This document shows positions 1-9,994 of a DNA stretch of 64,000 bases, piece by piece (position 1 is the stretch's first letter; the number at the start of each line of letters is the position of its first letter). Below the pieces are notes generated by a model, which was not told the DNA's origin, ran no database searches, and worked only from the letters and a program-made list of their open reading frames with translations. The stretch comes from an uncultured Pseudoalteromonas sp. (GTDB taxonomy: Bacteria > Pseudomonadota > Gammaproteobacteria > Enterobacterales > Alteromonadaceae). A program made the position numbers and the translations under genes. The stretch spans positions 1 to 64,000 of the forward strand of contig CANLRB010000012.1 in assembly GCA_947493455.1 (NCBI GenBank). The letters are read 5' to 3'.

Positions 1-1
1 G

Positions 2-77
2 TGGTGGGTCATGATGGACTTGAACCATCGACCAATGGATTAAAAGTCCACTGCTCTACCAACTGAGCTAATGACCC
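2..77 (-). tRNA. tRNA-Lys (anticodon UUU)
   Basis: The reverse strand folds as a complete 76-nt tRNA. The acceptor arm starts GGGTCAT and closes against ATGACCC followed by A and an encoded CCA. The D-arm is AGCTCAGTTGGTAGAGC, and the T-loop carries GGTTCAAGTCC. The anticodon loop CTTTTAA gives anticodon TTT, which reads AAA and AAG lysine codons. It appears to be transcribed alone, away from cpoB. Confidence 0.97.
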
Positions 78-136
78 TCAATCAGATTATTTGTCGCAGC
101 TTTTTTGTTATTGCTAACCGCCTGCTGCGGGCGCTT

Positions 137-164
137 ATAATACTGATTTATAATTTCAGTGCAA
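137..164 (-). promoter_or_regulatory. Probable sigma70 promoter of tRNA-Lys
   Basis: On the reverse strand TTGCAC (-35, 159-164) is followed after 16 bases by TATTAT (-10, 137-142). A GC-rich discriminator follows, as is typical of stringently controlled stable-RNA promoters. The predicted start lies about 50 bases before the mature tRNA end. Both boxes are read from the sequence; the start point is inferred. Confidence 0.55.
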
Positions 165-251
165 CCAAAATATTCGCTTTTTTTTAGTTTTTACACTTAG
201 TTGGCTAATTTTATATCAAAATAAACCGAGTTGTGGAAAACATAAGCAATA

Positions 252-292
252 AGTGGCTTTGCATTAACAAACTTATAACGTTTAAAGCCACT
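252..292 (-). terminator. Inverted repeat after cpoB, possible end of the tol-pal transcript
   Basis: A perfect 9-bp repeat AGTGGCTTT / AAAGCCACT (252-260 and 284-292) lies just past the cpoB stop codon. The 23-base loop is long and there is no strong T-run, so it may be an mRNA-end stabiliser rather than a classical terminator. Confidence 0.35.
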
Positions 293-303
293 CAAGTTTT
301 AAA

Positions 304-1065
304 TTATAGACCAGATAATTTTTCTGCACCGAGTTTTGATGCAGTTGAGTCTGGATATTGTGCAATCAGGTCTGACAAAATTTTCTTTGCCTTTGCCAGT
401 TCACCCTTGCCTTGATACACAGTTGCAAGTTTTAACATTGCTTCAGCACGTTTATTTGAATCAGGGAATTGGTTTACCACCGTTTCAAAATGATGCTGAG
501 CTTTTGTCGTATCGCTTTTAATCGTTAACAATTGTCCTAACCAATAATGTGCATTCGGCACATAGATAGAGTCAGGATACGTTGTTAAGAATGATTCAAA
601 CTCTGGAATTGCCTGATCATAACGCTTGTCTTTCATGATCATTTTCACTGCACGATCATATGCGTCGTTCTCATCCAAGTTTTGACTAATATCAGGTGCA
701 CCAACCACAGCATCAGTTTGTGGCGGCGTCTCTACAACATTATAAGTATTCGAAACACGGTCTTCTATCTCTTGATACAGCTCGCGTTGACGTTGCAATA
801 CTTTCTCAAGTTTATAGCCTTGCTCTTCAGTGACTCCGCGCAATTGACTCACTTCGTCTTGCAGTAACTCTAATTGCTGTTGCAGCTCCAAAAATTGCAA
901 ATTGCGATTTTTGATCATGTTTTCAAGTGCAGCCAATCGTGTTTCTAAACTTGCGCTACTCGATGCAGTCACACCGCGTGCTTCAGAAACAGGAGCGGGA
1001 GCAGCCACTAGGTGACTGCTCCCGCTCAGTAATATGGCTGCCAAAATAAATTTCGGCTTCATCAT
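304..1065 (-). CDS. cpoB: Cell division coordinator CpoB (YbgF), Tol-Pal system
   Basis: This is a periplasmic protein that in E. coli links peptidoglycan synthesis by PBP1B to outer-membrane constriction through TolA. The 253-aa product has an N-terminal signal peptide (about residues 1-21, hydrophobic, ending in AAP). A coiled-coil trimerisation segment (about 40-95, rich in Leu, Gln and Glu) follows. The C-terminal half contains TPR-like repeats (about 130-250) with repeated YPDS-type turns. It is the last gene of the leftward tol-pal operon, 12 bases after pal. Length and order match the family. An internal second Met directly follows the chosen start, so the exact start is uncertain by one codon. 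Confidence 0.93.
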   Translation of the reverse strand: MMKPKFILAAILLSGSSHLVAAPAPVSEARGVTASSSASLETRLAALENMIKNRNLQFLELQQQLELLQDEVSQLRGVTEEQGYKLEKVLQRQRELYQEIEDRVSNTYNVVETPPQTDAVVGAPDISQNLDENDAYDRAVKMIMKDKRYDQAIPEFESFLTTYPDSIYVPNAHYWLGQLLTIKSDTTKAQHHFETVVNQFPDSNKRAEAMLKLATVYQGKGELAKAKKILSDLIAQYPDSTASKLGAEKLSGL

Positions 1066-1077
1066 ATCTTTAAACTA

Positions 1078-1611
1078 TTAGTATACTAAAACTGCACGAC
1101 GGTTTTTAGCAAACGCGTCTTCAGTGCGCGTTTTAACCATCGGCTTTTCTTCACCGTAGCTAACAACTGAAATTTGACTTTCAGATACACCTAAGCTTTG
1201 TAGGTATTTAGCAACAGCTTGACCACGGCGCTCACCAAGTGCAATGTTGTACTCAGGTGTACCGCGCTCATCAGCGTGACCTTCTACAAGTACTTTTACT
1301 GACGAGTTCTTAACTAAAAAATCTGCGTGTGCTTGCAGTAATTCAACATATTCAGCACGAACTGTCGACTTATCAAAATCAAAGTATACGATTTGATTTT
1401 GGCGCATTGCTTCGTACTTTTCAGCTAGAATTTCTTCTGGTGTTTTTTCTTTAACAACCGTTTCTACCTGCACTGTTTCTTCAACAGCTTGTTGATTATT
1501 TTGATTTTGGTTTGATTGACCTTCGTCGATGTTTGACGACGAGCTACACGCTGCTAGCGTCATTACAGGCACTGCAATGAGTAAGCTTTTGAGTAGTTTG
1601 TTAAGTTGCAT
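1078..1611 (-). CDS. pal: Peptidoglycan-associated lipoprotein Pal
   Basis: Pal is an outer-membrane lipoprotein that binds peptidoglycan non-covalently and contacts TolB and TolA during envelope constriction. The 177-aa precursor begins with a short lipoprotein signal ending in the lipobox LAAC, so the mature protein starts at about Cys22. A Ser/Asn/Gln-rich linker leads to the OmpA-like domain (about 70-177). That domain shows the YFDFDKS start, the [14 protein letters not shown] motif and the LGERRGQAV helix that binds meso-diaminopimelate. It lies between tolB and cpoB in the usual order. Confidence 0.97.
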   Translation of the reverse strand: MQLNKLLKSLLIAVPVMTLAACSSSSNIDEGQSNQNQNNQQAVEETVQVETVVKEKTPEEILAEKYEAMRQNQIVYFDFDKSTVRAEYVELLQAHADFLVKNSSVKVLVEGHADERGTPEYNIALGERRGQAVAKYLQSLGVSESQISVVSYGEEKPMVKTRTEDAFAKNRRAVLVY

Positions 1612-1649
1612 TGAGTTGATTCCTTTTGTAAAAGTCTAACCTGTAATAG

Positions 1650-3005
1650 TTATAAAAATGGTGACCAAGCAGGTGCTTTAACTTGCCCATCAGTAACCGG
1701 AAGGCGCGCTTTAAAACGCCCATCAACCGACACTAATGCCAGTACTTGTTTATTATTATGCAATGTACTGTAAATGATCATCGAGCCGTTAGGAGCAACA
1801 CTCGGTGATTCATCTAAACGAGTACGCGTTAGCACACTAAAATCACCCGACTTCAACGACTTCTTACCAATATGGTAACGGCCAAGTGTGCGGTTTACCA
1901 TAATTAAGTCATTGCCATCGGGTGTTATTGAACCTGCTAGATTCATATCGCCATCAAAGGTAAGCCTTCTTTTCTTACCAGTTGCTAAATTTACGCTATA
2001 TATCTGAGCATTACCAGCCCTTTCAGACGTAAATACAATTTCTTTACCATTTGGGTGCCAACTTGGCTCCGTATCGATACTGCGGTGCTTAGTAATTCGG
2101 CGCAGTTGCTTAGTGCGTAAATCCTGCACATACACTTCTGTTGCCCCGTTTTTATCTTTCGACAACACCATTGCGAGCTTTGTACCATCAGGCGAAAAAC
2201 GCGGTGCACCATTAATACCTTTAAACGAGGTAACACGTTCGCGCTTACCCGTATAAATGTCTTGAATATAAATTTGGCTTTGACGATTTTCAAACGTTAC
2301 GTAAGCGAGCTTAGTACCATCTGGTGACCAATCAGGCGACATTAATGGCTCTTTTGAGCGCAGTAGTACTTGTTCATTGGCACCGTCGTAATCTGCGACG
2401 ACTAGTTGATATGGCATGGCTTGTTCTTCACGCACAATCACATACGCAATTTTAGTTAAAAACGCGCCGCGCTCACCCGTTAAGGCTTCATAAACAACGT
2501 CACTGATGCGATGGCCATAGCGTCTAAAGCTGTCACTGGTGATCACCGTTTGTCGGGCATCTAAAATATGATCTTCACTATTAATTAAACGGCCTTGGCT
2601 CAACATTTGCGTTTGGCCGCCTGTAATTTGGCCGCGAATAACATCAACCAATTGATACTTAACTAAGTAACGAGCGCCGAGTTGCTCTTCAATGGTCCCG
2701 ACTAAAATCGCTTCCACCCCTTCGCTAACCCAAGCTGTGTAATCAATTTCTTTATCATTACTCGGGCGCTGCGGCATATTAATCGCCGAAATTGGGTTAA
2801 ATTTACCGCTGCGGCGTAAATCGGCTGCAATCACGTCTGTAATGTTGCTCGGAGCTTGTCCTGCGCCAACATACTTAAACGGCACGATGCCAATTGGACG
2901 TGCGCTATCAACACCTTCAGTGATCACAATCTCAAGCGCTGAGAATGCAGGCATCGTCGTTATCAATAACAATATAAATATTGTTTGTTTTAACCGGTTA
3001 AACAT
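1650..3005 (-). CDS. tolB: Tol-Pal system periplasmic protein TolB
   Basis: TolB is a periplasmic beta-propeller protein that shuttles between Pal and TolA. The 451-aa product has a signal peptide (about 1-22) and an N-terminal alpha/beta domain (about 25-165). A C-terminal propeller follows, with repeated blades bearing the SPDGTKLA and WHPNGKEI type WD-like signatures. It is typical in length and lies 8 bases after tolA. The position in the tolQRAB-pal-cpoB operon supports the assignment. Confidence 0.97.
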   Translation of the reverse strand: MFNRLKQTIFILLLITTMPAFSALEIVITEGVDSARPIGIVPFKYVGAGQAPSNITDVIAADLRRSGKFNPISAINMPQRPSNDKEIDYTAWVSEGVEAILVGTIEEQLGARYLVKYQLVDVIRGQITGGQTQMLSQGRLINSEDHILDARQTVITSDSFRRYGHRISDVVYEALTGERGAFLTKIAYVIVREEQAMPYQLVVADYDGANEQVLLRSKEPLMSPDWSPDGTKLAYVTFENRQSQIYIQDIYTGKRERVTSFKGINGAPRFSPDGTKLAMVLSKDKNGATEVYVQDLRTKQLRRITKHRSIDTEPSWHPNGKEIVFTSERAGNAQIYSVNLATGKKRRLTFDGDMNLAGSITPDGNDLIMVNRTLGRYHIGKKSLKSGDFSVLTRTRLDESPSVAPNGSMIIYSTLHNNKQVLALVSVDGRFKARLPVTDGQVKAPAWSPFL

Positions 3006-3013
3006 GTGACCTC

Positions 3014-3952
3014 TTAAACATTAGGTTGTATTGTTAAATTTATATTCTTAAGTTCTTCAAACACTGCTTTATCTTTCGATACAGGTAACGTGTCGGCCAT
3101 ACCAACCGCTCTAATAGCAGCTTCGCAAACTAATTTATCGCCGCCCAAAGGATTCACCTTGGTTACAAAACCATTAAACGCCAATCGAATGTTAAGTCGG
3201 CATTCTTTTCCTTTCATTTTCTCATCGATAAGCAAGTTTTGCTGTATTTTTGAGGTGATAAGCGCTGTGTATTTTTCAACTTCGGTCAGTACCTGTGCTT
3301 TTCGCGCTTTCGAACGAGCTGCCGCTTCAGCAGCTAGCGCATCTTGCATTTGCTTTTCTTCTAGTGCGCGCTTGCGTGCATCTTCAGCCTTTTTCTTCGC
3401 AATAGCCGCATCTTTTTTACGCTTTTCTTCAGCTTTTTTCAACGCCAACTCTTCTTGTTTGCGTTTTTCAGCTAATTCATCTGCTTTTTTCTTGTCAGCT
3501 GCCGCTTTCTTTTGTGCATCGCGCTGTTTTTTCTGAGCTTTTTTGGCTGCTTCATCCGCTTTTTTTGCGGCCGCATCTGCCTTTTTCTTCTCTAACTCTT
3601 TTTGCTTGCGTTGTTTTTCAAGTTTAGCAATGCGACGCGCTTCTTTTTGACGCTCTTTTTTCGCGTTTTCAGCGCGGCGTTCTAAATCACGAATGCGCTT
3701 TCTCTCTGCAGCTTTTTTAGCGGCATCTTGTTTTTTAAGCTCTTCGATGCGTTTCGCTACGGCTTCTTGGTCAACCGTCATCGCTTCAACCGCTTTTTCA
3801 TTACTGGGTGCACTGGCTTGTGGCGTATTTAACGTGACTTCCAACACTTGGGGTGCCGGAGATTTAAATAAACTGCCAACAACCAAAGCCCCTACTAACG
3901 CGGCGTGCAAAATACTTGATTTTAGTAAGGCAGGTATTAAGTCATTTGTCAT
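3014..3952 (-). CDS. tolA: Cell envelope integrity protein TolA
   Basis: TolA is an inner-membrane protein that spans the periplasm and transmits proton-motive energy from TolQR to TolB-Pal. The 312-aa product has one N-terminal membrane segment (about 10-28). A very long Lys/Ala/Glu/Arg-rich helical domain (about 60-220) follows, with AKKKAEE-like repeats. The globular C-terminal domain (about 220-312) contains one Cys in CRLNIR and one in LVCEAA, likely the usual disulfide pair. It lies 2 bases after tolR. The repetitive central domain explains a long spurious open frame on the other strand. Confidence 0.95.
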   Translation of the reverse strand: MTNDLIPALLKSSILHAALVGALVVGSLFKSPAPQVLEVTLNTPQASAPSNEKAVEAMTVDQEAVAKRIEELKKQDAAKKAAERKRIRDLERRAENAKKERQKEARRIAKLEKQRKQKELEKKKADAAAKKADEAAKKAQKKQRDAQKKAAADKKKADELAEKRKQEELALKKAEEKRKKDAAIAKKKAEDARKRALEEKQMQDALAAEAAARSKARKAQVLTEVEKYTALITSKIQQNLLIDEKMKGKECRLNIRLAFNGFVTKVNPLGGDKLVCEAAIRAVGMADTLPVSKDKAVFEELKNINLTIQPNV

Positions 3953-3954
3953 AA

Positions 3955-4380
3955 CTACTTCTCAAATGATTCTGTCATTAGGCCAACTGACGGCACACCC
4001 GCTCTTTTCAGGTAATCCATCAACAATAATACTTGCTGATACGATACTTTACCGTCGCCTTTTAGCATTACAGGCGTTTTTGGATCTTTATCTAGCGCCA
4101 TTTTTACTTGTGCCGCAATATCAACCGCATCCATTGGAGCTTCAGGATCAATCCCAACAGTTGTGTAATAACGCCCTTCAGAGTCTATCGACACAATAAT
4201 CGGCGGCGCTTCTTTACTCTCAACTAATTCTGCTTGTTCCATTTTCGGTAATTCAACTTTAACACCGTGCGTGATCAGGGGTGCCGTTGCCATAAAGATT
4301 ATTAACAACACCAACATCACGTCGATATAAGGAACAACGTTTATCTCCGCAACTTGTTTGCGTTTTTTACGTTGATACAT
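3955..4380 (-). CDS. tolR: Tol-Pal proton channel subunit TolR
   Basis: TolR is an ExbD/TolR-family subunit of the TolQ-TolR proton-driven motor in the inner membrane. The 141-aa product has a basic cytoplasmic N-terminus. One membrane helix (about 17-37) carries the conserved proton-binding Asp in VVPYIDVMLVLL. A periplasmic domain of about 100 residues completes it. The gene starts directly after the tolQ stop, consistent with translational coupling. Confidence 0.97.
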   Translation of the reverse strand: MYQRKKRKQVAEINVVPYIDVMLVLLIIFMATAPLITHGVKVELPKMEQAELVESKEAPPIIVSIDSEGRYYTTVGIDPEAPMDAVDIAAQVKMALDKDPKTPVMLKGDGKVSYQQVLLLMDYLKRAGVPSVGLMTESFEK

Positions 4381-5070
4381 TTAAGCCTTACCCTCGCTAT
4401 TTGCAACTGCTTGACGGTGTAAGATATTTGAAAACTCTTCCATAAAGTTACCATAACTCGACTCAACCTTTTCAACCGAATGCGAAAAGCGGTTGTAGGC
4501 AATTACCGCAGGAATAGCAGCAAATAAGCCCATCGCAGTTGCAATGAGAGCTTCGGCAATACCCGGAGCTACCATCTGCAAGGTTGCTTGCTTCGCCTGT
4601 CCTAGGGCGATAAATGAATTCATGATCCCCCATACAGTACCAAACAAGCCTATATATGGACTAATCGAACCCACTGTGGCCAAAAATGATAGACTTGACT
4701 CAAGTTTTTCAATTTCACGTGATAACGACACACGCATTGCTCTGTGAGTGCCATCCATAATCGAACCGGCGCTGGCATGATTACTTTTACTTAAACGGGC
4801 ATATTCTTTAAAACCTGCTGCAAACATCGCTTCCATTCCGCCTAAATTAGCACGAGCGGATAGTTCGCTATATAACTTGCTTAAATCAACACCAGACCAA
4901 AACTTATCTTCAAATTTTTTGGCATTTTGTTGAGCATCTGCTAACGCTTTACGGCGCTGAATAATCATTGCCCAAGAAAATACCGACATAAGCACCAAGG
5001 TCAACATAACCAACTGAACTAAAAGGCTGGCTTTTAAAATAAGATCAATAAACGAAAGTTCGGCGGCCAC
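4381..5070 (-). CDS. tolQ: Tol-Pal proton channel subunit TolQ
   Basis: TolQ is a MotA/TolQ/ExbB-family protein that forms the proton channel with TolR. The 229-aa product has three membrane segments (about 15-37, 130-155 and 168-190). It carries the family motif region [18 protein letters not shown] and the Thr/Pro-rich third helix. The start is GTG at 5070, preceded by AGGAG six bases upstream. In many gammaproteobacteria ybgC, a thioesterase gene, precedes tolQ. Here no ybgC is present and the next 480 bases upstream carry no gene. Confidence 0.96.
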   Translation of the reverse strand: MAAELSFIDLILKASLLVQLVMLTLVLMSVFSWAMIIQRRKALADAQQNAKKFEDKFWSGVDLSKLYSELSARANLGGMEAMFAAGFKEYARLSKSNHASAGSIMDGTHRAMRVSLSREIEKLESSLSFLATVGSISPYIGLFGTVWGIMNSFIALGQAKQATLQMVAPGIAEALIATAMGLFAAIPAVIAYNRFSHSVEKVESSYGNFMEEFSNILHRQAVANSEGKA

Positions 5071-5432
5071 TGCAAGCTCCTAGATATATAAATACAGGCT
5101 ACTTAGTCCATATTTGTTTTTAAAAGTTCAAATTACTGTATTTGAACTGTCCTCTCAATAAGGGCTAGTGTAACCATAGATAAAGCGCCTTACAATGGTA
5201 TTAAGACGAAAAGAAATCGGAATGGTTAAAAATAAAACTGCAATAATCTAAAAGCGCTAATCGGCCTTAAACTACGCACCTAAACATATAAAAATATGAG
5301 GTTAGAACCATTTTATTGAATAAACATGCATAAAAACCCTATAAAAAATTAAAGAACAATAAATCTAATTGAACAAAAACAACACAAAACAAACAAAAAT
5401 CTTAATAAACATATATTTGCAAAAAATTAACT
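5071..5432. other. AT-rich intergenic region upstream of tolQ
   Basis: No convincing open frame or RNA is seen here. The stretch is strongly AT-rich with A-tracts, which could bend DNA. It must contain the tolQ promoter, but I could not pick a confident -10/-35 pair. Confidence 0.5.
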
Positions 5433-5447
5433 TTGATACAAATCAAA
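5432..5447. promoter_or_regulatory. Perfect FNR-type (Crp/Fnr family) binding box
   Basis: TTTGAT-ACAA-ATCAAA is a perfect 6+6 inverted repeat containing the exact FNR consensus TTGAT-N4-ATCAA, centred at 5439.5. FNR and its Alteromonadales relatives (EtrA) use this box to sense anaerobiosis. The site lies about 108 bases before the predicted start of the candidate small RNA on the + strand and about 370 bases before tolQ on the - strand. Which promoter it controls is not settled. Confidence 0.65.
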
Positions 5448-5511
5448 CGTAAACAGTAAAAAAAACATCATCACATTAGAAAAACTAATGGCAAAAAATA
5501 ATTTTTCTAGT

Positions 5512-5541
5512 TTGAAAGAAATCATTCGGCTGGGGTAAGAT
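5512..5541 (+). promoter_or_regulatory. Sigma70-like promoter of candidate small RNA
   Basis: TTGAAA (5512-5517) and TAAGAT (5536-5541) are separated by 18 bases. This predicts a start at about 5548 on the + strand, where no protein gene follows before the terminator at 5683-5710. Confidence 0.55.
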
Positions 5542-5547
5542 ACACCT

Positions 5548-5710
5548 GTACTGAACGAGACGACCTTGCCAACGGCAAGACGTACACAGTTTTAAGGCAA
5601 TGTGATTTTCTGATTTCCATGTTGCCACGCATTTTAGTTCATTAAATGCAACCTGGATTTACTTCCTTCAACTTGTTGTTTGGCCCGCTATCTTTAGCGG
5701 GCTTTTTTTT
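5548..5710 (+). ncRNA. Candidate structured small RNA (about 163 nt), unnamed
   Basis: No usable open frame is present, but the region reads as a free-standing RNA gene. It has a sigma70-like promoter just upstream and three internal hairpins. Hairpin 1 has outer arms TGTAC 5547-5551 / GTACA 5582-5586 and inner CTTGCC / GGCAAG. Hairpin 2 is 5596-5604 with 5618-5626, nine pairs including G-U. Hairpin 3 is GCATTT 5629-5634 with AAATGC 5644-5649. An unpaired pyrimidine- and GU-rich segment (5650-5682, containing ACTTCCTTC and TTGTTGTTT) is followed by an intrinsic terminator. This layout is typical of Hfq-dependent trans-acting RNAs. An FNR box upstream hints at oxygen control. I cannot match it to a named family. 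Confidence 0.6.
5683..5710 (+). terminator. Intrinsic terminator of the candidate small RNA
   Basis: The perfect 8-bp stem GCCCGCTA / TAGCGGGC with a TCTT loop is followed by eight T residues on the + strand. The - strand has no T-run after the stem, so it serves rightward transcription. It overlaps the last codons and stop of the oppositely oriented kinase gene. Confidence 0.85.
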
Positions 5711-8700
5711 GGCTGTAATTTATGATTATTTGCGATAATTTGTCGGTTTCAATCGGCTTAGTTAAATAATCGTTCATGCCTGCATCAATGCACTTTTGTC
5801 TATCGCCTTTCATTGCGTTCGCGGTTAATGCGACAATCGGCGTCGCAGTCCAATGCTGCTCTGTTTCCAAAGCCCGGATCTGACGTGTTGCATTAAACCC
5901 ATCAATTATTGGCATTTGACAGTCCATAAAAATCAAATCAATATTTCGGTTCTGATCACAATAGGCCGCAATGCCGCTTTCTCCGCCATCAGCAACACTT
6001 ACTTGGCAACCCATTTTAATAAGCATTGCTTGTGCAACTTTTACATTAACCGGATTATCATCAATCACCAGAACATGCATATTTTGAGTCAATTGAACCT
6101 GTTGTTTTGATTCTGATTGCTCTGATTCGGGCAGCTGGCGTTTATCAAAGCCATTAACAAACTTAAGTAACTCACTTATTCTATACGGCCACGTCAATTC
6201 AAATTCATGTTGTCCGTGCCTTTGCCCCGGTAATAAATAGTGTATCGTGCCATTCACATCACCACGGATACAAATCCCAGTGACAGAGTCGTCGCGAGAC
6301 TCCGCGCTTTGCTCGTTTAATCCCAATTGCAATAAAATACTGCGATGCACTCGAGTTTCAATTAGTTCTTCACCAAAGCTGTAAAAGGTTCCGATAACAC
6401 CATACTTTTCCACTTGAGTTTGACTATCAAACAAGTTAAGCGGCAAACAAATAGTAAACTGGCTACCTTTATTTAATTCGCTTTCCAAGGACAACGAACC
6501 ACCGATAAGCCGAACAAGTTGTTTTGTGATAGCAAGCCCTAGTCCTGTGCCACCAAATTTCCTTGTAATACTGCTATCCGCTTGAGAAAACGGATTAAAA
6601 ATGTCAGTTTGTTGCTGCGATTTAATACCTATGCCCGTATCAGCAATACATATATCCACATTTTTATCCGATTTAGTAATACAAATAGAAACTGCCCCAG
6701 CGGGCGTAAACTTTATTGCATTCGACAATAAGTTCGTAATAATTTGGCGTAACCTAAATTCATCAGAGTTTAATAATGTCGGCACATCGGGCGCAAAATC
6801 CAAAAAAAAGTCTAACCCTTTATCTAATGCGTTAAATTGCAACGGTGCCATGGTTAATTCAATGACCTCTAACAAGTCAAACGGCCTGGTATCGATTTGT
6901 AACTGCCCAGCTTCGATTTTAGAGTAATCTAAAATATCATTGATAATTGCAAGTAACGATTTTGCTGAACTATCTATCGTCGTTAAATATGACAATTGTT
7001 GTTCCGTCAACCCTGTATCTGCTAACACTTTACTCATGCCGATCACCCCGTTCATGGGGGTTCTGATCTCGTGACTCATGTTGGCTAAAAACTCAGATTT
7101 CATTTGGGTTGCTTTTTCGGCTTGGTTTTTTGCCTTTGAGAGCGCAATTCGCTGTTGCTGCAGCTCTCTATTTGATGCTTTTAGTTTGTCTTCTTTTTCA
7201 ACTAATTCACTAATATCTGTTAGAATACCCGACAACACTTGGCCGCGACTTTCATGGTCAAACGACTGGCCGCGAATTTTCAACCAACGCTGTGGCCCTT
7301 TGTCTTCGCTAGTTCTATAGTCAACGTCAATATGTTTTCCATACTTAAGTAAATCTGAAAATGCAGTTTCAATGACCTTAACATCCGTTGGTACAACACA
7401 TAACCGTAAATCATCACTGTGATAAGTATCTTGTGGTGGTAGTCCCATCAACTCCACAAAACGGGGGGAGCATTTAACGGTGTCATCATCTACATACCAT
7501 TCCCAAATACCATCCGATGAACCTCTTATTGCACGTAAATAACGCCCTTGTGTTTCTTCTAGTTCCTTTTTATTTTGATATTCAACCGACACGTCTCTAA
7601 CAACCAGTAGTCGATTACTCCCTCCAGGTAATGGATGCACAACATAACGAAAATAAGCCTGATGTGGCGCCCTGAAATGAGTGAAAAATAAACTTGTCTC
7701 TGTTGTATTTATCTCAACATCTAAAATGCTGGTGATGTATTTACCTAAAAGTTCATTTTCAGCCATTTTGAATTGGGTCTGCGCGGCTTTGTTAACATGT
7801 ATCACGACGCCTTTTTTATCGAGTAAAAAGTGCCCCTCATGTGTCGCATTCTGCACCGCTTGCAGCCTATTACGCATATGACTAATTTTTTCGATTGGCG
7901 CTAAAATAATGTGACGGCCAATTACTAAGGTCACAAACGCACTCAAAATAATTGCAAAAGCGACAGCAAAAATGATGCGATCCTTAACTTGATTCACTTG
8001 TGATTTTTGATATGCGGCGTTAAACGAATACCGCATATTCAAATCATCAATACCTAAGTTTAATGTTTCAGCGTACCAGTTTACCGGTAATGCGCTGAGC
8101 GAATCGTCACTATCATAAATATCAACGGAACGGTTTTCGTCAAACGTTGTGCCCAATAACTGTTTATTTGGTTCAAAATTAATGTGAGCAACAATAAGCC
8201 CTTCAGTATATTGGTTGTACTTTATCGGCAAGCCAATTTGTAAATACTGAACCCCTTTTTTAATAATGCTCGAGACGGCAAATTGACGCTTTTCATCCAA
8301 TAACTCCGCTAATTTCCCGTCATTAACAAAATAGTTAAATCTGCGAGCATCCGCCGTATCAGCCAGAATTTGCCCCTCAATATCCAAAATGGCGATAGGA
8401 AAGCGTTTACCTTGCAATTGAACGTTTTTTAAAAAGTCTTGCAGATCTGCAATATTTGTTTGAGACCCCATTACCGCGTTAGCAAATAACGGGATCGTGG
8501 ATAAATCTTTAACACTATTTACATAGCTATTTACTATTCTTTGCGCAGAAGACGACAGGATTGCTCGTTCCACATTTGCGCTTTGTTGTTGCCATGACTC
8601 TACATTTTTACCACTTTCATAACTAATAAATGGCACAATGATGAGCAAGCTAATCACAACACTTAAAATAATAAAGGTAATATAGAGGCTCGCAGTACTG

Positions 8701-8726
8701 AGCCTATCAAAAAAATTAACCTTCAC
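5694..8726 (-). CDS. Hybrid sensor histidine kinase with two PAS domains and a receiver
   Basis: This is an inner-membrane hybrid sensor kinase of 1010 aa. Membrane segments at about 13-37 and 249-272 enclose a periplasmic sensor region of about 210 residues. Two PAS domains follow (about 283-395 and 396-510). The HisKA domain carries phospho-acceptor His552 in [10 protein letters not shown]. The HATPase domain shows [10 protein letters not shown], the DTGIGI box and GGTGLGLAI. The C-terminal receiver (about 880-1003) carries phospho-acceptor Asp935 in FMDCQMP. No HPt domain is present, so phosphotransfer would need a separate HPt protein. The gene starts inside the last codons of the upstream periplasmic binding protein gene (4-base overlap), indicating a coupled sensor pair. 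The ligand is unknown. Confidence 0.93.
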   Translation of the reverse strand: MKVNFFDRLSTASLYITFIILSVVISLLIIVPFISYESGKNVESWQQQSANVERAILSSSAQRIVNSYVNSVKDLSTIPLFANAVMGSQTNIADLQDFLKNVQLQGKRFPIAILDIEGQILADTADARRFNYFVNDGKLAELLDEKRQFAVSSIIKKGVQYLQIGLPIKYNQYTEGLIVAHINFEPNKQLLGTTFDENRSVDIYDSDDSLSALPVNWYAETLNLGIDDLNMRYSFNAAYQKSQVNQVKDRIIFAVAFAIILSAFVTLVIGRHIILAPIEKISHMRNRLQAVQNATHEGHFLLDKKGVVIHVNKAAQTQFKMAENELLGKYITSILDVEINTTETSLFFTHFRAPHQAYFRYVVHPLPGGSNRLLVVRDVSVEYQNKKELEETQGRYLRAIRGSSDGIWEWYVDDDTVKCSPRFVELMGLPPQDTYHSDDLRLCVVPTDVKVIETAFSDLLKYGKHIDVDYRTSEDKGPQRWLKIRGQSFDHESRGQVLSGILTDISELVEKEDKLKASNRELQQQRIALSKAKNQAEKATQMKSEFLANMSHEIRTPMNGVIGMSKVLADTGLTEQQLSYLTTIDSSAKSLLAIINDILDYSKIEAGQLQIDTRPFDLLEVIELTMAPLQFNALDKGLDFFLDFAPDVPTLLNSDEFRLRQIITNLLSNAIKFTPAGAVSICITKSDKNVDICIADTGIGIKSQQQTDIFNPFSQADSSITRKFGGTGLGLAITKQLVRLIGGSLSLESELNKGSQFTICLPLNLFDSQTQVEKYGVIGTFYSFGEELIETRVHRSILLQLGLNEQSAESRDDSVTGICIRGDVNGTIHYLLPGQRHGQHEFELTWPYRISELLKFVNGFDKRQLPESEQSESKQQVQLTQNMHVLVIDDNPVNVKVAQAMLIKMGCQVSVADGGESGIAAYCDQNRNIDLIFMDCQMPIIDGFNATRQIRALETEQHWTATPIVALTANAMKGDRQKCIDAGMNDYLTKPIETDKLSQIIINYSQKKAR

Positions 8727-9937
8727 TCGGTGTCCAGTATAACTTGGTTTTGTTGGTTATAATGGCCCATACAAAAATCATTGGTACTAAGCGCTTCATG
8801 CTGCGCAGAACCCACCTCAGTGTATGGCTTGAACGGAGTATGATAGGTTTTAATTAAACCCTCGATTGGTACGGTCATATTCTCTAATGCTCGTTTTATA
8901 CTGCGGCGGTTCTCAGCCATATCGTCGCTCAACTGAGATTGTTTTATTGCGTGAATAAGAATTTGCGTTAAGTCGTATGCATGGATAAACCCCGTTGGCG
9001 CACTTAAATCCATAATCGATTTAGGTAAACCATCAATCGATAATGTTGAATACTGTTGCTCAGCTCGATTACTTATCGTTGATTGCGATGATGATAAAAA
9101 TGAAAAGCAAGATTGAATGAAATGTAATTGCACGGCTTTACGTGCGTCAAAGTCGACTTGTAAATGAAAATCGCCGCCGGTAATTCCCCAATGACTGTAT
9201 ATTGGGAGCATTAATGTTGTGTTATTCACCATCGTTTTAACTAACTTTTTGCCTTCGACGGCATTGCCAACAAAAAGCAAACAGTCAGCGTTACGCGACT
9301 TTATCGCGCGTAGCATAATCGCTAGCTTATTTTCATCAATCCCCCAATTGAACCAAGATACATCTGATTCAGTGAGTTTAGGCAATTGCGATCTCATCGT
9401 GCGATAATTAGATTGACCCCAAGGTGTTTTCTCTAGAAATAAATGAGGCCGTTCACACTGCTTTTGCTCCATCGCAAAGCGACTGATAACACGACCAGCA
9501 ATAGTGTCGTCAATTGATAGCCGAAAGATCCAATTATTTAATGATGAAGGACGCGTTATGGGACCTGCTGCAGCCCATGGCACAAGCGTCAGTAGTTGAT
9601 TTTCATTAATAAAGGCTTGGTTTTTTATAGGCGGTGGCGAATGAAGCCCGCCTATCATTAGTAGGCCATTTTTGTCGTTAAGTAACTGCTGATAATGGCG
9701 TTTACTTCGTGCGGTATTACCCCGGTGATCTTTATTGACAACGGCAATTATGTGCTCACCAATTCGGTAATCGATTTGACTTAAGGCCGCTTTCACACCC
9801 GCTTCGATTGATTTGGCCGATTGCTGATGATGAGAAAAATCTGAATCAATATATATAATGAGTTCGGTCGCCATAATTAAATGGCTTCCAAATAGTAGTA
9901 AACATGCACCGATTGATTTAAGCCAATTCAAATTCAT
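8723..9937 (-). CDS. Periplasmic ligand-binding protein paired with the sensor kinase
   Basis: The 404-aa product has a signal peptide (about 1-23, ending in IMA). Its fold is like the branched-chain amino acid type periplasmic binding proteins (Peripla_BP_6/ABC receptor family), with GVKAAL near the start, MIGG at about 95 and a second lobe beginning at about 150. No ABC transporter permease or ATPase gene lies nearby. Instead the gene overlaps the hybrid kinase by four bases. I therefore infer a sensory role: binding a small molecule and presenting it to the kinase, by analogy to LuxP-LuxQ and TorT-TorS. AGGAGG lies six bases before the ATG. The substrate cannot be read from the sequence. 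Confidence 0.8.
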   Translation of the reverse strand: MNLNWLKSIGACLLLFGSHLIMATELIIYIDSDFSHHQQSAKSIEAGVKAALSQIDYRIGEHIIAVVNKDHRGNTARSKRHYQQLLNDKNGLLMIGGLHSPPPIKNQAFINENQLLTLVPWAAAGPITRPSSLNNWIFRLSIDDTIAGRVISRFAMEQKQCERPHLFLEKTPWGQSNYRTMRSQLPKLTESDVSWFNWGIDENKLAIMLRAIKSRNADCLLFVGNAVEGKKLVKTMVNNTTLMLPIYSHWGITGGDFHLQVDFDARKAVQLHFIQSCFSFLSSSQSTISNRAEQQYSTLSIDGLPKSIMDLSAPTGFIHAYDLTQILIHAIKQSQLSDDMAENRRSIKRALENMTVPIEGLIKTYHTPFKPYTEVGSAQHEALSTNDFCMGHYNQQNQVILDTE

Positions 9938-9994
9938 TGCTAACCTCCTGTTTTAAAAAAGTGTAGCCTATGAATTTGAACTTGAACTTAAATT

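Noticed and set aside
3090-3536. Long rightward open frame opposite tolA
   Set aside because: It is the antisense of the Lys/Ala repeat region of tolA; its Ser/Phe/Ala-rich product is a composition artefact and has no ribosome site.
5432-5447. FNR box as regulator of tolQ
   Set aside because: It lies about 370 bases from tolQ and the tol-pal genes are not known to be FNR-controlled; the + strand RNA is a better target.
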